64,000 nt of DNA from Eutrigla gurnardus (Eukaryota > Chordata > Actinopteri > Perciformes > Triglidae). Under the pieces are notes generated by a model. That model was not told where the DNA came from, ran no database searches, and saw only the letters and a program-made list of their open reading frames with translations. A program made the translations under genes and the position numbers. Shown piece after piece: positions 49,364 through 62,836 of the stretch (positions are counted from its first letter, which is position 1; every line of letters starts with the position of its first letter). The DNA lies in NCBI GenBank assembly GCA_963514095.1, contig OY741270.1, positions 30,076,796 through 30,140,795 on the forward strand, given 5' to 3'.

Positions 49364-50399
49364 CGGAGGGTGGAGTTGAGGACTGTAGAGGGGTGAAGTG
49401 CCTCCGATCCTTGGGAGTGGAACGCATTTCCTTTTGTTGCCCTCCCATTTTTGACTGGTTTGCCCCAGCACATGAGCATGATGGGACTGTTTCTATTAAT
49501 CAGCTTCCCAGACCCCCCCTCCATCCATCCATCCTACCCTGTTCTGCCTGTTCCCAAAGCGATTGGCATTCCTGGGGGCCACCAGTGAAGCAGCTTTAGA
49601 GGGAAGGCCCGCTGGCTCCTGGGTGGCCTCTTGTGCACGGCTCCGAGGGGAGGAGACAATGTCTTATTAATTGACTGGGCGTCTTGGGCAGAGTGCAGGA
49701 ATTTGCAGAAGGGGGAGACAGAAGAAGAGGGATGAGGGATGAGCTGGGAGGGACGTCCGGGGGGGGGATCACCGTCCACCATTGGAGATTCATTGACCTC
49801 TGTCTCAGATGAATTTCCGTATGATTTCCGTTGCTGCTGAGAAGGAGAGGCGAGTTGATTTGCTGTAAATAATTCTTTTAAATTATTCTGCTATTAACAG
49901 TTTCACATTTAGCCGTAACTGAAGCCCAGTTTCATTCAGGACGTTTATATATATAGTTATATATATATATTTACACTGACTCTGTTACACTCACCCCATA
50001 GATTTATGCACTATTTTTGCATTTATTTCATATTTTAATGTATAAATAATGATGATCAAATCATTTAATGAGATAAAATTCTGCAGAAGAGTAGCTTCAC
50101 CTTTTAATGCCATTTTGCAAGTTGTGGCCAATACTTAGGACTTTTCTTGTAATATAAATTGTATTTGTTGTATTTTTTTACTTGTATAAATGATGTGAAT
50201 ACTTCTTCCACCTCTGCTAACGGATGTAATTCTGCTCAGTACGCGGGAACATTTTGTTTTTGCCTTTTAACTTTCAATCTCATATAATTACAATAGGTTC
50301 ATAAATCCGAGCCCAGCAGAATATGCTCATCTCATTATCAAACATACTAGTGTTTTGATTTCCAACCTGCAGTCGTCTGTTGATGTTTCCCCTGAGTCG

Positions 50400-50400
<1 letters not shown>
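49362..50400. other. Intergenic, no gene recognised
   Basis: Unique-looking sequence, GC-moderate to about 49.85 kb and AT-rich afterwards. Open frames here are created by CA/TG tracts and have no family resemblance. Confidence 0.4.

Positions 50401-50456
<56 letters not shown>
50401..50456. repeat. (CA)n microsatellite
   Basis: Twenty-eight CA repeats. Confidence 0.95.
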
Positions 50457-50457
<1 letters not shown>

Positions 50458-50800
50458 TCTGCAGGTTAGGAAATGGCAAACGTCATGGTGGGCAGTCAGC
50501 CGCCCTCTGCAGCAGACTCCCGGTTTTGTGCAAGTTTGATGGAGTGGGACAGCAGCAGAGGGTTGGTGGGTGGGACGGGTGGGATGGGTGTACCATCTCC
50601 CCATGTGGTCCCACCCTCCCCCAGGTGTCCTCACCCTAATCCTGTTACATGTGTCCCCCATTAGCACTAATGGGACGGCTATTGTCCCCCCGTTGTGTGC
50701 TGTTGTGCCCTCAGCCCAGTCACCTTGAGTCAGTAAACTCAGCCCTGTCATGTTTGGACTGCTTCCCACACACAGGGGTCTCCATGACGACGACGGACAC

Positions 50801-50802
<2 letters not shown>

Positions 50803-50842
<40 letters not shown>
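50803..50842. repeat. (CA)n microsatellite
   Basis: Twenty CA repeats. Together with the preceding tracts it gives six CA/TG tracts in about 4 kb. Confidence 0.95.
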
Positions 50843-50845
<3 letters not shown>

Positions 50846-50899
50846 CGTCCCACCCACTGACACGGTGCTAGGCTGCTGGGATGCTGCGTCTCATAATAT

Positions 50900-52140
50900 C
50901 ATAATTCATTTATAACATGTTTTTGGGTGATTTTAGCAAACTGATCTTTTGAAGTTGTGCCGTGGAAGTTATATTAAGTTCATAAGATGAAATTAATTCA
51001 AATCAAAATGATTAATTACTTCTGCACATTACTGCTCCCCGTGGAAACAACTGTGTGACGATGTATTTTACAATAAAGCCATTACGTTTGTTTTGTTTTG
51101 TTTTTTTCAGTGAATCTGAGAAACTTTGAGATTGTTGTGGACGGCAGCCACATGCAGACTTTCATTTCTTGAGCTGGTAGTTGACTGCTGACGTTACAGA
51201 TTTATATTTTCTGCAGTGTTGCACTAACAAGTTATCCCATAAGCTTTTTGTCTAAAAATAAAAAACTAGCTTTGCATGCTTTAAAACCTTCTGCCTCGGT
51301 TTTGTGGCTCAATCCATTAGATGCACCGATGCACAGTGAACTTTTATAACTAAATATAACAGAATGATGTAAACAACAAGGTTGTATATAAAGTACGTTA
51401 AATATAAAATGTGTATTGGGCCATCTTGTTTGGTGCATGTTCAGGTGACCCGTCCCCCGCACTGCATCCATCATACAGAGCCTGATTGAGCTGACCTTCA
51501 GGCCTGCCCCGCCGACCCCCGGGCTTCCTGTTCTTTGTCAGCCCCTCACAATACCGCTGGTATCACACAGACAGGGGAGGTCTGAGAACCGACCAAGAGA
51601 GTCCACCCAGGCCGAGGCGGGGGGGCGAGGTGGAGGGGAGCCGGGGTGGAGGGGGTCTTTCGGGGAGGGAGCTGAGGACCCCCTTTTCAATTTCCCCCTC
51701 GGTCTTTCCAAATGGGAGAAAAGGCAGAGTGGTGTCCTCTGTCACGCTGCCACACAGGGACCTTTAAAAAGCAGCCTCAGTGGATTCTCAAGTGAGGTGT
51801 CTTCTCAAGAGACACAAAAAAGAGGAAAAGAATGAGTGGGCGAAGAATTTAATTGTGGTCCTGTGTGAGCGACTGGCAGTGGGAGGATGGCCACTCTAGC
51901 GTTTGTAAAGGGCCGAGCCAGTTTACTTATCTCTCCTCTGTGTGTCTCTTTGGCCCCGTGAAATCTGAGGTGGGCTCGAGAAGAGAAGCGGCATCACCGG
52001 CGTTCCTCAGGTAACGCTCGCCGGCCGCGGCAGAAGAACTAAATGGATGCTTTTATTTTTCATTTCAAGTAAAAGTCCTTCAAGTGTCATCTGCAAAACG
52101 TACAGCTCGGCCCAGTGACTGATATATTACATTATTACAT
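50900..52140. other. Intergenic, no gene recognised
   Basis: Mixed sequence with a GC-richer stretch at about 51.45-52.05 kb (G-runs near 51.6 kb). No splice-supported coding signal or repeat family was recognised. Confidence 0.35.
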
Positions 52141-52150
52141 TGTTAAGAGC

Positions 52151-52252
52151 CAGTGGCGGCGCCAGAGTATTTTTTCTGGTTCAACTACGGTGGGGCTAAC
52201 TCATACGACGGTGGGGCTCAAATCAATGTCAGAATTTCAATGTGAATATATA
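52151..52252. mobile_element. Second hAT-like terminus flanking the main hAT element
   Basis: Begins CAGTGGCGGCGCCAG, resembling the ends of the hAT-like element that follows. It is then followed by two GGTGGGGCT motifs. It may be the left end of an older element into which the 52261-52768 copy inserted. The matching right end was not identified. Confidence 0.4.
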
Positions 52253-52260
52253 ACAACACC

Positions 52261-52768
52261 CAGTGGCGCTGCCAGCCGGAATCCAGTACGCACTGGGAGG
52301 ACTTTTTTTGAAGGTGGAAAAAAAAAATTGATGCTGCTGAACCGGGCCGGATGCAGCCGCATTTGAGAGGACGATCGCGCGTGTGTGCGCAATTGCGCAT
52401 AGCGTGTGTTGGCCCCTCTACACAATACAGCTCGGCTCTAGTCTCGTCACCTCTCTGCTGCTGAGCACTGTGGGCCGAGCCGATGCATGTCTCTCTCCCC
52501 GGGCCGGCAGAGTTATCATACCGTACTGTGCGTGCGTGTCCAAGCGTGTGTGTGCGTGCGTGGAGTGCTCACAAGCGTGCGCTTGTGTTTAGGTCGGGGA
52601 TGGAGGGCACAAAAAACGATTTGCACCGGGGCCTATCACCATGATATACACTACTGTTTCACTGATACTGAAAACATTAGATTTTGTCTTAAAAAAGTAT
52701 TTTTCCATTTGTTGTTGTATTTGCCGTTTCTGTGCGTACATTGAAATTGAATCCTGGCGGCGGCGCTG
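52261..52768. mobile_element. Non-autonomous hAT-like element, 508 bp, with 8-bp target-site duplication
   Basis: The left end is CAGTGGCGCTGCCAG. The reverse complement of the right end is CAGCGCCGCCGCCAG, matching at 12 of 15 positions. The element is flanked on both sides by ACAACACC (52253-52260 and 52769-52776), a perfect 8-bp duplication as made by hAT transposases. No transposase remnant is seen, so it is a MITE-like copy. Confidence 0.75.
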
Positions 52769-52776
52769 ACAACACC

Positions 52777-53231
52777 CTCCCACAGCTATAAACACGCACA
52801 CAGTGAGAGAGAGAGACAGCGAAACGTGAATAGTTACGTTAACAGCCGGGACCCGAGTGGTCATCTTCCCCTGCAGGTGTCAACGGTGCGTCCGTAGTTT
52901 TATCCAACACGCCCGCCACCGCCATCTGTTGTTCCGTCCGACGACGTTTAAAAACAAATGTATCCATGATCAATTTTGACCAGCTTACTAACGTTAACTT
53001 AACGTGAGTGACTATAAGCCGCTAACGCGAACCGCTAGAGCCAGGTAGCTTACACACTAGTAGCCTGCTGTCTCTGTGTCGAGCATACACTAAAAACGGG
53101 CTCACATGAGTGACGTTGACGTACGGACAGTACAGTCTGTTAATGAACCCAGATCAGTGACAGTTGTCATCGCAGCTGCCTGAATGCCGTTACGACGTGA
53201 CGTGGTGCTGCTGTTGAACTCCGCACCTTTC
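52777..53231. other. Unique flank before the satellite array
   Basis: CpG-containing unique-looking sequence with no recognised gene. It ends abruptly where the first truncated SINE and the tandem array begin. Confidence 0.4.
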
Positions 53232-53363
53232 ACATGGGAGAGAGAGGGGGATGTGACATGTATCAAAGGATCTCCAGCCGGGATTCGAACCTGAGGCTGC
53301 TGCATATATGCAGACATGGGTAAATGGCATGCACTCTAACCACTCAACCACCTGCCTGCCTGC
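53232..53363 (-). mobile_element. SINE copy 1 (truncated) at array boundary
   Basis: tRNA-derived SINE head on the minus strand: B-box-like GGTTCGAATCC and A-box-like GGTTGAGTGGTTAGAG. Its 3' tail is missing: similarity to the other copies stops at 53232, which is also the left edge of the whole array. Confidence 0.85.
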
Positions 53364-54807
53364 CATGAATAAGCCTTTTTATGACTGTTTTGGACTCACT
53401 ACACTCAGATTTTGATTGACACGCGATATAGAAGCATATGTGAGGACTTTTACATCATTTTTACAACATTTTATGAATTTTGTCGATTTTTCACTTTTTT
53501 TTCGACATGCTATAGTATGACTTTTTTTTTCCCTGAAAAAGTTGACCATGGCTTTTTATGGCTGTTTTAGACTCACTACACTGAGACTTGGCGCGTCAAG
53601 CGAGATGAGCGATTTTTATGCCTTTTTAACAATTTTAAATATTTTTTTATGAATATATCCTGACTGACTTTTTCGTGAATTTTCGACGTGCTATAGTATG
53701 ACTTTTTTTTTGGGGTGGGGGGAATATGACTAAGCCTTTTTATGACTGTTTTGGACTCACTACACTCAGATTTTGATTGACACGCGACATAGAAGCATAT
53801 GTTAGGACTTTTACATCATTTTTACAACATTTTATGAATTTTGTCGATTTTTCACTTTTTTTTCGACATGCTATAGTATGACTTTTTTTTTCCCTGAAGA
53901 AGTTGACCATGGCTTTTTATGGCTGTTTTGGACTCACTACACTGAGACTAGGCGCGTCAAGCGAGATGAGTGATTTTTATGCCTTTTTAACAATTTTAAA
54001 TATTTTTTTATGAATATATCCTGACTGACTTTTTCGTGAATTTTCGACGTGCTATAGTATGACCTTTTTTGGGGGGGGGGGAATATGACTAAGCCTTTTT
54101 ATAACTATTTTGCACTCACTACACTCAGATTTTGATTGACACGCGATATAGAAGCATATGTTAGGACTTTTACATCATTTTTACAACATTTTATGAATTT
54201 TGTCGATTTTTCACTTTTTTTTCGACATGCTATAGTATGACTTTTTTTTCCCCTGAAAAAGTTGACCATGGCTTTTTATGGCTGTTTTGGACTCACTACA
54301 CTGAGACTAGGCGCGTCAAGCGAGATGAGTGATTTTTATGCCTTTTTAACAATTTTAAATATTTTTTTATGAATATATCCTGACTGACTTTTTCGTGAAT
54401 TTTCGACGTGCTAAAGTATGACTTTTTTTTTGGGGTGGGGGGAATATGACTAAGCCTTTTTATGACTGTTTTGGACTCACTACACTCAGATTTTGATTGA
54501 CACGCGATATAGAAGCATATGTTAGGACTTTTACATCATTTTTACAACATTTTATGAATTTTGTCGATTTTTCACTTTTTTTTCGACATGCTATAGTATG
54601 ACTTTTTTTTTCCCTGAAAAAGTTGACCATGGCTTTTTATGGCTGTTTTGGACTCACTACACTGAGACTTGGTGCATCAAGCGATATGAGCGATTTTTAT
54701 GACTCTTTAACAATTTTAAATATTTTTTTATGAATATATTCTGACTGACTTTTTCGTGAATTTTTGACATGCTATAGCATGACCTGTTTTTAACAATATG
54801 ATCAAGG

Positions 54808-55003
54808 CTTTTTTTTTTAAAGATTATTTTCTTGCATACACACCTTTGTATTTAGCAGTGGATAGAGAGGAAACATGGGAGAGAGAGGGGGATGTGACAT
54901 GTATCAAAGGATGTCCAGCCAGGATTCGAACCTGAGGCTGCTGCATATATGGAGACATGGGTAAATGGCATGCACTCTAACCACTCAACCACCTGCCTGC
55001 CTG
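54808..55003 (-). mobile_element. SINE copy 2
   Basis: About 196 bp: tRNA-like head with A and B boxes (B box complement at 54922-54932), a CCCCCTCTCTCTCCC stretch, and an A-rich end that abuts the satellite (T-run on the plus strand). It carries the variants CCAGGATTCG and CATACACACC, shared only with copy 5. Confidence 0.88.
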
Positions 55004-55906
55004 CCATGAATAAGCCTTTTTATGACTGTTTTGGACTCACTACACTCAGATTTTGATTGACACGCGATATAGAAGCATATGTTAGGACTTTTACATCATT
55101 TTTACAACATTTTATGAATTTTGTCGATTTTTCACTTTTTTTTCGACATTTTTTTTATGACTTTTTTTTTCCCTGAAAAAGTTGACCATGGCTTTTTATG
55201 GCTATTTTTGACTCACTACACTGAGACTTGGCGCGTCAAGCGAGATGAGCGATTTTTATGCCTTTTTAACCATTTTAAATATTTTTTTATGAATATATCC
55301 TGACTGACTTTTTCGTGAATTTTCGACGTGCTATAGTATGACTTTTTTTTTGGGGTGGGGGGAATATGACTAAGCCTTTTTATGACTGTTTTGGACTCAC
55401 TACACTGAGACTAGGCGCGTCAAGCGAGATGAGCGATTTTTATGCCTTTTTAACAATTTTAAATATTTTTTTATGAATATATCCTGACTGACTTTTTCGT
55501 GAATTTTCGACGTGCTATAGTATGACTTTTTTTTTGGGGTGGAGGGAATATGACTAAGCCTTTTTATGGCTGTTTTGGACTCACTACACTCAGATTTTGA
55601 TTGACACGTGATATAGAAGCATATGTTAGGACTTTTACATCATTTTTACAACATTTTATGAATTTTGTCGATTTTTCACTTTTTTTTCGACATGTATGAC
55701 TTTTTTTTTTCCTGAAAAAATTGATCATGGCTTTTTATGGCTGTTTTGGACTCACTACACTGAGACTTGGTGCATCAAGCGATATGAGCGATTTTTATGA
55801 CTCTTTAACAATTTTAAATATTTTTTTATGAATATATTCTGACTGACTTTTTCGTGAATTTTTGACATGCTATAGCATGACCTGTTTTTAACAATATGAT
55901 CAAGGC

Positions 55907-56102
55907 TTTTTTTTTTAAAGATTATTTTCTTGCATAGACACCTTTGTATTTAGCGGTGGATAGAGAGGAAACATGGGAGAGAGAGGGGGATGTGACATGT
56001 ATCAAAGGATGTCCAGCCGGGATTCGAACCTGAGGCTGCTGCATATATGGAGACATGGGTAAATGGCATGCACTCTAACCACTCAACCACCTGCCTGCCT
56101 GC
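55907..56102 (-). mobile_element. SINE copy 3
   Basis: Nearly identical to copy 2, with CCGGGATTCG and CATAGACACC variants. It starts 1099 bp after copy 2. Confidence 0.88.
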
Positions 56103-57900
56103 CATGAATAAGCCTTTTTATGACTGTTTTGGACTCACTACACTCAGATTTTGATTGACACGCGATATAGAAGCATATGTTAGGACTTTTACATCATTTT
56201 TACAACATTTTATGAATTTTGTCGATTTTTCACTTTTTTTTCGACATGCTATAGTATGACTTCTTTTTTCCCTGAAAAAGTTGACCATGGCTTTTTATGG
56301 CTGTTTTGGACTCACTACACTGAGACTAGGCGCGTCAAGCGAGATGAGCGATTTTTATGCCTTTTTAACAATTTTAAATATTTTTTTATGAATATATCCT
56401 GACTGACTTTTTCGTGAATTTTCGACGTGCTATAGTATGACTTTTTTTTTGGGGTGGGGGGAATATGACTAAGCCTTTTTATGACTGTTTTGGACTCACT
56501 ACACTCAGATTTTGATTGACACGCGATATAGAAGCATATGTTAGGACTTTTACATCATTTTACAACATTTTATGAATTTTGTCGATTTTTCACTTTTTTT
56601 TCGACATGCTATAGTATGACTTTTTTTTTCCCTGAAAAAATTGATCATGGCTTTTTATGGCTGTTTTGGACTCACTACACTGAGACTAGGTGCATCAAGC
56701 GATATGAGCGATTTTTATGACTCTTTAACAATTTTAAATATTTTTTTATGAATATATCCTGACTGACTTTTTCGTGAATTTTCGACGTGCTATAGTATGA
56801 CTTTTTTTTTGGGGTGGGGGGAATATGACTAAGCCTTTTTATGACTGTTTTGGACTCACTACACTCAGATTTTGATTGACACGCGATATAGAAGCATATG
56901 TTAGGACTTTTACATCATTTTACAACATTTTATGAATTTTGTCGATTTTTCACTTTTTTTTCGACATGCTATAGTATGACTTTTTTTTTTCCTGAAAAAA
57001 TGGATCATGGCTTTTTATGGCTGTTTTGGACTCACTACACTGAGACTAGGCGCGTCAAGCGAGATGAGTGATTTTTATGCCTTTTTAACAATTTTAAATA
57101 TTTTTTTATGAATATATCCTGACTGACTTTTTCGTGAATTTTCGACGTGCTATAGTATGACCTTTTTTGGGGGGGGGGGAATATGACTAAGCCTTTTTAT
57201 AACTATTTTGCACTCACTACACTCAGATTTTGATTGACACGCGATATAGAAGCATATGTTAGGACTTTTACATCATTTTTACAACATTTTATGAATTTTG
57301 TCGATTTTTCACTTTTTTTTCGACATGCTATAGTATGACTTTTTTTTCCCCTGAAAAAGTTGACCATGGCTTTTTATGGCTGTTTTGGACTCACTACACT
57401 GAGACTAGGCGCGTCAAGCGAGATGAGTGATTTTTATGCCTTTTTAACAATTTTAAATATTTTTTTATGAATATATCCTGACTGACTTTTTCGTGAATTT
57501 TCGACGTGCTAAAGTATGACTTTTTTTTTGGGGTGGGGGGAATATGACTAAGCCTTTTTATGACTGTTTTGGACTCACTACACTCAGATTTTGATTGACA
57601 CGCGATATAGAAGCATATGTTAGGACTTTTACATCATTTTTACAACATTTTATGAATTTTGTCGATTTTTCACTTTTTTTTCGACATGTATGACTTTTTT
57701 TTTTCCTGAAAAAATTGATCATGGCTTTTTATGGCTGTTTTGGACTCACTACACTGAGACTTGGTGCATCAAGCGATATGAGCGATTTTTATGACTCTTT
57801 AACAATTTTAAATATTTTTTTATGAATATATTCTGACTGACTTTTTCGTGAATTTTTGACATGCTATAGCATGACCTGTTTTTAACAATATGATCAAGGC

Positions 57901-58096
57901 TTTTTTTTTTAAAGATTATTTTCTTGCATAGACACCTTTGTATTTAGCGGTGGATAGAGAGGAAACATGGGAGAGAGAGGGGGATGTGACATGTATCAAA
58001 GGATGTCCAGCCGGGATTCGAACCTGAGGCTGCTGCATATATGGAGACATGGGTAAATGGCATGCACTCTAACCACTCAACCACCTGCCTGCCTGC
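57901..58096 (-). mobile_element. SINE copy 4
   Basis: Same SINE and same junctions, 1994 bp after copy 3. This interval contains five satellite dimers. Confidence 0.88.
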
Positions 58097-60261
58097 CATG
58101 AATAAGCCTTTTTATGACTGTTTTGGACTCACTACACTCAGATTTTGATTGACACGCGATATAGAAGCATATGTTAGGACTTTTACATCATTTTTACAAC
58201 ATTTTATGAATTTTGTCGATTTTTCACTTTTTTTTCGACATGCTATAGTATGACTTCTTTTTTCCCTGAAAAAGTTGACCATGGCTTTTTATGGCTGTTT
58301 TGGACTCACTACACTGAGACTAGGCGCGTCAAGCGAGATGAGCGATTTTTATGCCTTTTTAACAATTTTAAATATTTTTTTATGAATATATCCTGACTGA
58401 CTTTTTCGTGAATTTTCGACGTGCTATAGTATGACTTTTTTTTTGGGGTGGGGGGAATATGACTAAGCCTTTTTATGACTGTTTTGGACTCACTACACTC
58501 AGATTTTGATTGACACGCGATATAGAAGCATATGTTAGGACTTTTACATCATTTTTACAACATTTTATGAATTTTGTCGATTTTTCACTTTTTTTTCGAC
58601 ATGCTATAGTATGACTTCTTTTTTCCCTGAAAAAGTTGACCATGGCTTTTTATGGCTGTTTTGGACTCACTACACTGAGACTAGGCGCGTCAAGCGAGAT
58701 GAGCGATTTTTATGCCTTTTTAACAATTTTAAATATTTTTTTATGAATATATCCTGACTGACTTTTTCGTGAATTTTCGACGTGCTATAGTATGACTTTT
58801 TTTTTGGGGTGGGGGGAATATGACTAAGCCTTTTTATGACTGTTTTGGACTCACTACACTCAGATTTTGATTGACACGCGATATAGAAGCATATGTTAGG
58901 ACTTTTACATCATTTTACAACATTTTATGAATTTTGTCGATTTTTCACTTTTTTTTCGACATGCTATAGTATGACTTTTTTTTTCCCTGAAAAAATTGAT
59001 CATGGCTTTTTATGGCTGTTTTGGACTCACTACACTGAGACTAGGTGCATCAAGCGATATGAGCGATTTTTATGACTCTTTAACAATTTTAAATATTTTT
59101 TTATGAATATATCCTGACTGACTTTTTCGTGAATTTTCGACGTGCTATAGTATGACTTTTTTTTTGGGGTGGGGGGAATATGACTAAGCCTTTTTATGAC
59201 TGTTTTGGACTCACTACACTCAGATTTTGATTGACACGCGATATAGAAGCATATGTTAGGACTTTTACATCATTTTACAACATTTTATGAATTTTGTCGA
59301 TTTTTCACTTTTTTTTCGACATGCTATAGTATGACTTTTTTTTTTCCTGAAAAAATGGATCATGGCTTTTTATGGCTGTTTTGGACTCACTACACTGAGA
59401 CTAGGCGCGTCAAGCGAGATGAGTGATTTTTATGCCTTTTTAACAATTTTAAATATTTTTTTATGAATATATCCTGACTGACTTTTTCGTGAATTTTCGA
59501 CGTGCTATAGTATGACCTTTTTTGGGGGGGGGGGGAATATGACTAAGCCTTTTTATAACTATCTTGCACTCACTACACTCAGATTTTGATTGACACGCGA
59601 TATAGAAGCATATGTTAGGACTTTTACATCATTTTTACAACATTTTATGAATTTTGTCGATTTTTCACTTTTTTTTCGACATGCTATAGTATGACTTTTT
59701 TTTCCCCTGAAAAAGTTGACCATGGCTTTTTATGGCTGTTTTGGACTCACTACACTGAGACTAGGCGCGTCAAGCGAGATGAGTGATTTTTATGCCTTTT
59801 TAACAATTTTAAATATTTTTTTATGAATATATCCTGACTGACTTTTTCGTGAATTTTCGACGTGCTAAAGTATGACTTTTTTTTTGGGGTGGGGGGAATA
59901 TGACTAAGCCTTTTTATGACTGTTTTGGACTCACTACACTCAGATTTTGATTGACACGCGATATAGAAGCATATGTTAGGACTTTTACATCATTTTTACA
60001 ACATTTTATGAATTTTGTCGATTTTTCACTTTTTTTTCGACATGCTATAGTATGACTTTTTTTTTCCCTGAAAAAGTTGACCATGGCTTTTTATGGCTGT
60101 TTTGGACTCACTACACTGAGACTTGGTGCATCAAGCGATATGAGCGATTTTTATGACTCTTTAACAATTTTAAATATTTTTTTATGAATATATTCTGACT
60201 GACTTTTTCGTGAATTTTTGACATGCTATAGCATGACCTGTTTTTAACAATATGATCAAGG

Positions 60262-60459
60262 CTTTTTTTTTTAAAGATTATTTTCTTGCATACACACCTT
60301 TGTATTTAGCGGTGGATAGAGAGGAAACATGGGAGAGAGAGGGGGATGTGACATGTATCAAAGGATGTCCAGCCAGGATTCGAACCTGAGGCTGCTGCAT
60401 ATATGGAGACATGGGTAAATGGCATGCACTCTAACCACTCAACCACCTGCCTGCCTGCC
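60262..60459 (-). mobile_element. SINE copy 5
   Basis: Same SINE, 2361 bp after copy 4, with the CCAGGATTCG/CATACACACC haplotype of copy 2. Confidence 0.88.
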
Positions 60460-61360
60460 ATGAATAAGCCTTTTTATGACTGTTTTGGACTCACTACACT
60501 CAGATTTTGATTGACACGCGATATAGAAGCATATGTTAGGACTTTTACATCATTTTTACAACATTTTATGAATTTTGTCGATTTTTCACTTTTTTTTCGA
60601 CATGCTATAGTATGACTTTTTTTTTCCCTGAAAAAGTTGACCATGGCTTTTTATGGCTATTTTTGACTCACTACACTGAGACTTGGCGCATCAAGCGAGA
60701 TGAGCGATTTTTATGCCTTTTTAACCATTTTAAATATTTTTTTATGAATATATCCTGACTGACTTTTTCGTGAATTTTCGACGTGCTATAGTATGACTTT
60801 TTTTTTGGGGTGGGGGGAATATGACTAAGCCTTTTTATGACTGTTTTGGACTCACTACACTGAGACTAGGCGCGTCAAGCGAGATGAGCGATTTTTATGC
60901 CTTTTTAACAATTTTAAATATTTTTTTATGAATATATCCTGACTGACTTTTTCGTGAATTTTCGACGTGCTATAGTATGACTTTTTTTTTGGGGTGGGGG
61001 GAATATGACTAAGCCTTTTTATGGCTGTTTTGGACTCACTACACTCAGATTTTGATTGACACGCGATATAGAAGCATATGTTAGGACTTTTACATCATTT
61101 TTACAACATTTTATGAATTTTGTCGATTTTTCACTTTTTTTTCGACATGTATGACTTTTTTTTTTCCTGAAAAAATTGATCATGGCTTTTTATGGCTGTT
61201 TTGGACTCACTACACTGAGACTTGGTGCATCAAGCGATATGAGCGATTTTTATGACTCTTTAACAATTTTAAATATTTTTTTATGAATATATTCTGACTG
61301 ACTTTTTCGTGAATTTTTGACATGCTATAGCATGACCTGTTTTTAACAATATGATCAAGG

Positions 61361-61556
61361 CTTTTTTTTTTAAAGATTATTTTCTTGCATAGACACCTTT
61401 GTATTTAGCGGTGGATAGAGAGGAAACATGGGAGAGAGAGGGGGATGTGACATGTATCAAAGGATGTCCAGCCGGGATTCGAACCTGAGGCTGCTGCATA
61501 TATGGAGACATGGGTAAATGGCATGCACTCTAACCACTCAACCACCTGCCTGCCTG
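61361..61556 (-). mobile_element. SINE copy 6
   Basis: Same SINE, 1099 bp after copy 5, the same interval and satellite order (A-B-B-A-B') as between copies 2 and 3. Confidence 0.88.
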
Positions 61557-62640
61557 CCATGAATAAGCCTTTTTATGACTGTTTTGGACTCACTACACTC
61601 AGATTTTGATTGACACGCGATATAGAAGCATATGTTAGGACTTTTACATCATTTTTACAACATTTTATGAATTTTGTCGATTTTTCACTTTTTTTTCGAC
61701 ATGCTATAGTATGACTTCTTTTTTCCCTGAAAAAGTTGACCATGGCTTTTTATGGCTGTTTTGGACTCACTACACTGAGACTAGGCGCGTCAAGCGAGAT
61801 GAGCGATTTTTATGCCTTTTTAACAATTTTAAATATTTTTTTATGAATATATCCTGACTGACTTTTTCGTGAATTTTCGACGTGCTATAGTATGACTTTT
61901 TTTTTGGGGTGGGGGGAATATGACTAAGCCTTTTTATGACTGTTTTGGACTCACTACACTCAGATTTTGATTGACACGCGATATAGAAGCATATGTTAGG
62001 ACTTTTACATCATTTTACAACATTTTATGAATTTTTCGATTTTTCACTTTTTTTTCGACATGCTATAGTATGACTTTTTTTTTCCCTGAAAAAATTGATC
62101 ATGGCTTTTTATGGCTGTTTTGGACTCACTACACTGAGACTAGGTGCATCAAGCGATATGAGCGATTTTTATGACTCTTTAACAATTTTAAATATTTTTT
62201 TATGAATATATCCTGACTGACTTTTTCGTGAATTTTCGACGTGCTATAGTATGACTTTTTTTTTGGGGTGGGGGGAATATGACTAAGCCTTTTTATGACT
62301 GTTTTGGACTCACTACACTCAGATTTTGATTGACACGCGATATAGAAGCATATGTTAGGACTTTTACATCATTTTACAACATTTTATGAATTTTGTCGAT
62401 TTTTCACTTTTTTTTCGACATGCTATAGTATGACTTTTTTTTTTCCTGAAAAAATGGATCATGGCTTTTTATGGCTGTTTTGGACTCACTACACTGAGAC
62501 TTGGTGCATCAAGCGATATGAGCGATTTTTATGACTCTTTAACAATTTTAAATATTTTTTTATGAATATATTCTGACTGACTTTTTCGTGAATTTTTGAC
62601 ATGCTATAGCATGACCTGTTTTTAACAATATGATCAAGGC

Positions 62641-62836
62641 TTTTTTTTTTAAAGATTATTTTCTTGCATAGACACCTTTGTATTTAGCGGTGGATAGAGA
62701 GGAAACATGGGAGAGAGAGGGGGATGTGACATGTATCAAAGGATGTCCAGCCGGGATTCGAACCTGAGGCTGCTGCATATATGGAGACATGGGTAAATGG
62801 CATGCACTCTAACCACTCAACCACCTGCCTGCCTGC
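62641..62836 (-). mobile_element. SINE copy 7
   Basis: Same SINE, 1280 bp after copy 6; three satellite dimers intervene. Confidence 0.88.

Noticed and set aside
53280..53345. A tRNA gene suggested by GGTTCGAATCC and an A-box-like string on the minus strand
   Set aside because: The head continues into a pyrimidine-rich body and A-rich tail, and the acceptor stem is not closed. It is a tRNA-derived SINE, not a functional tRNA gene.
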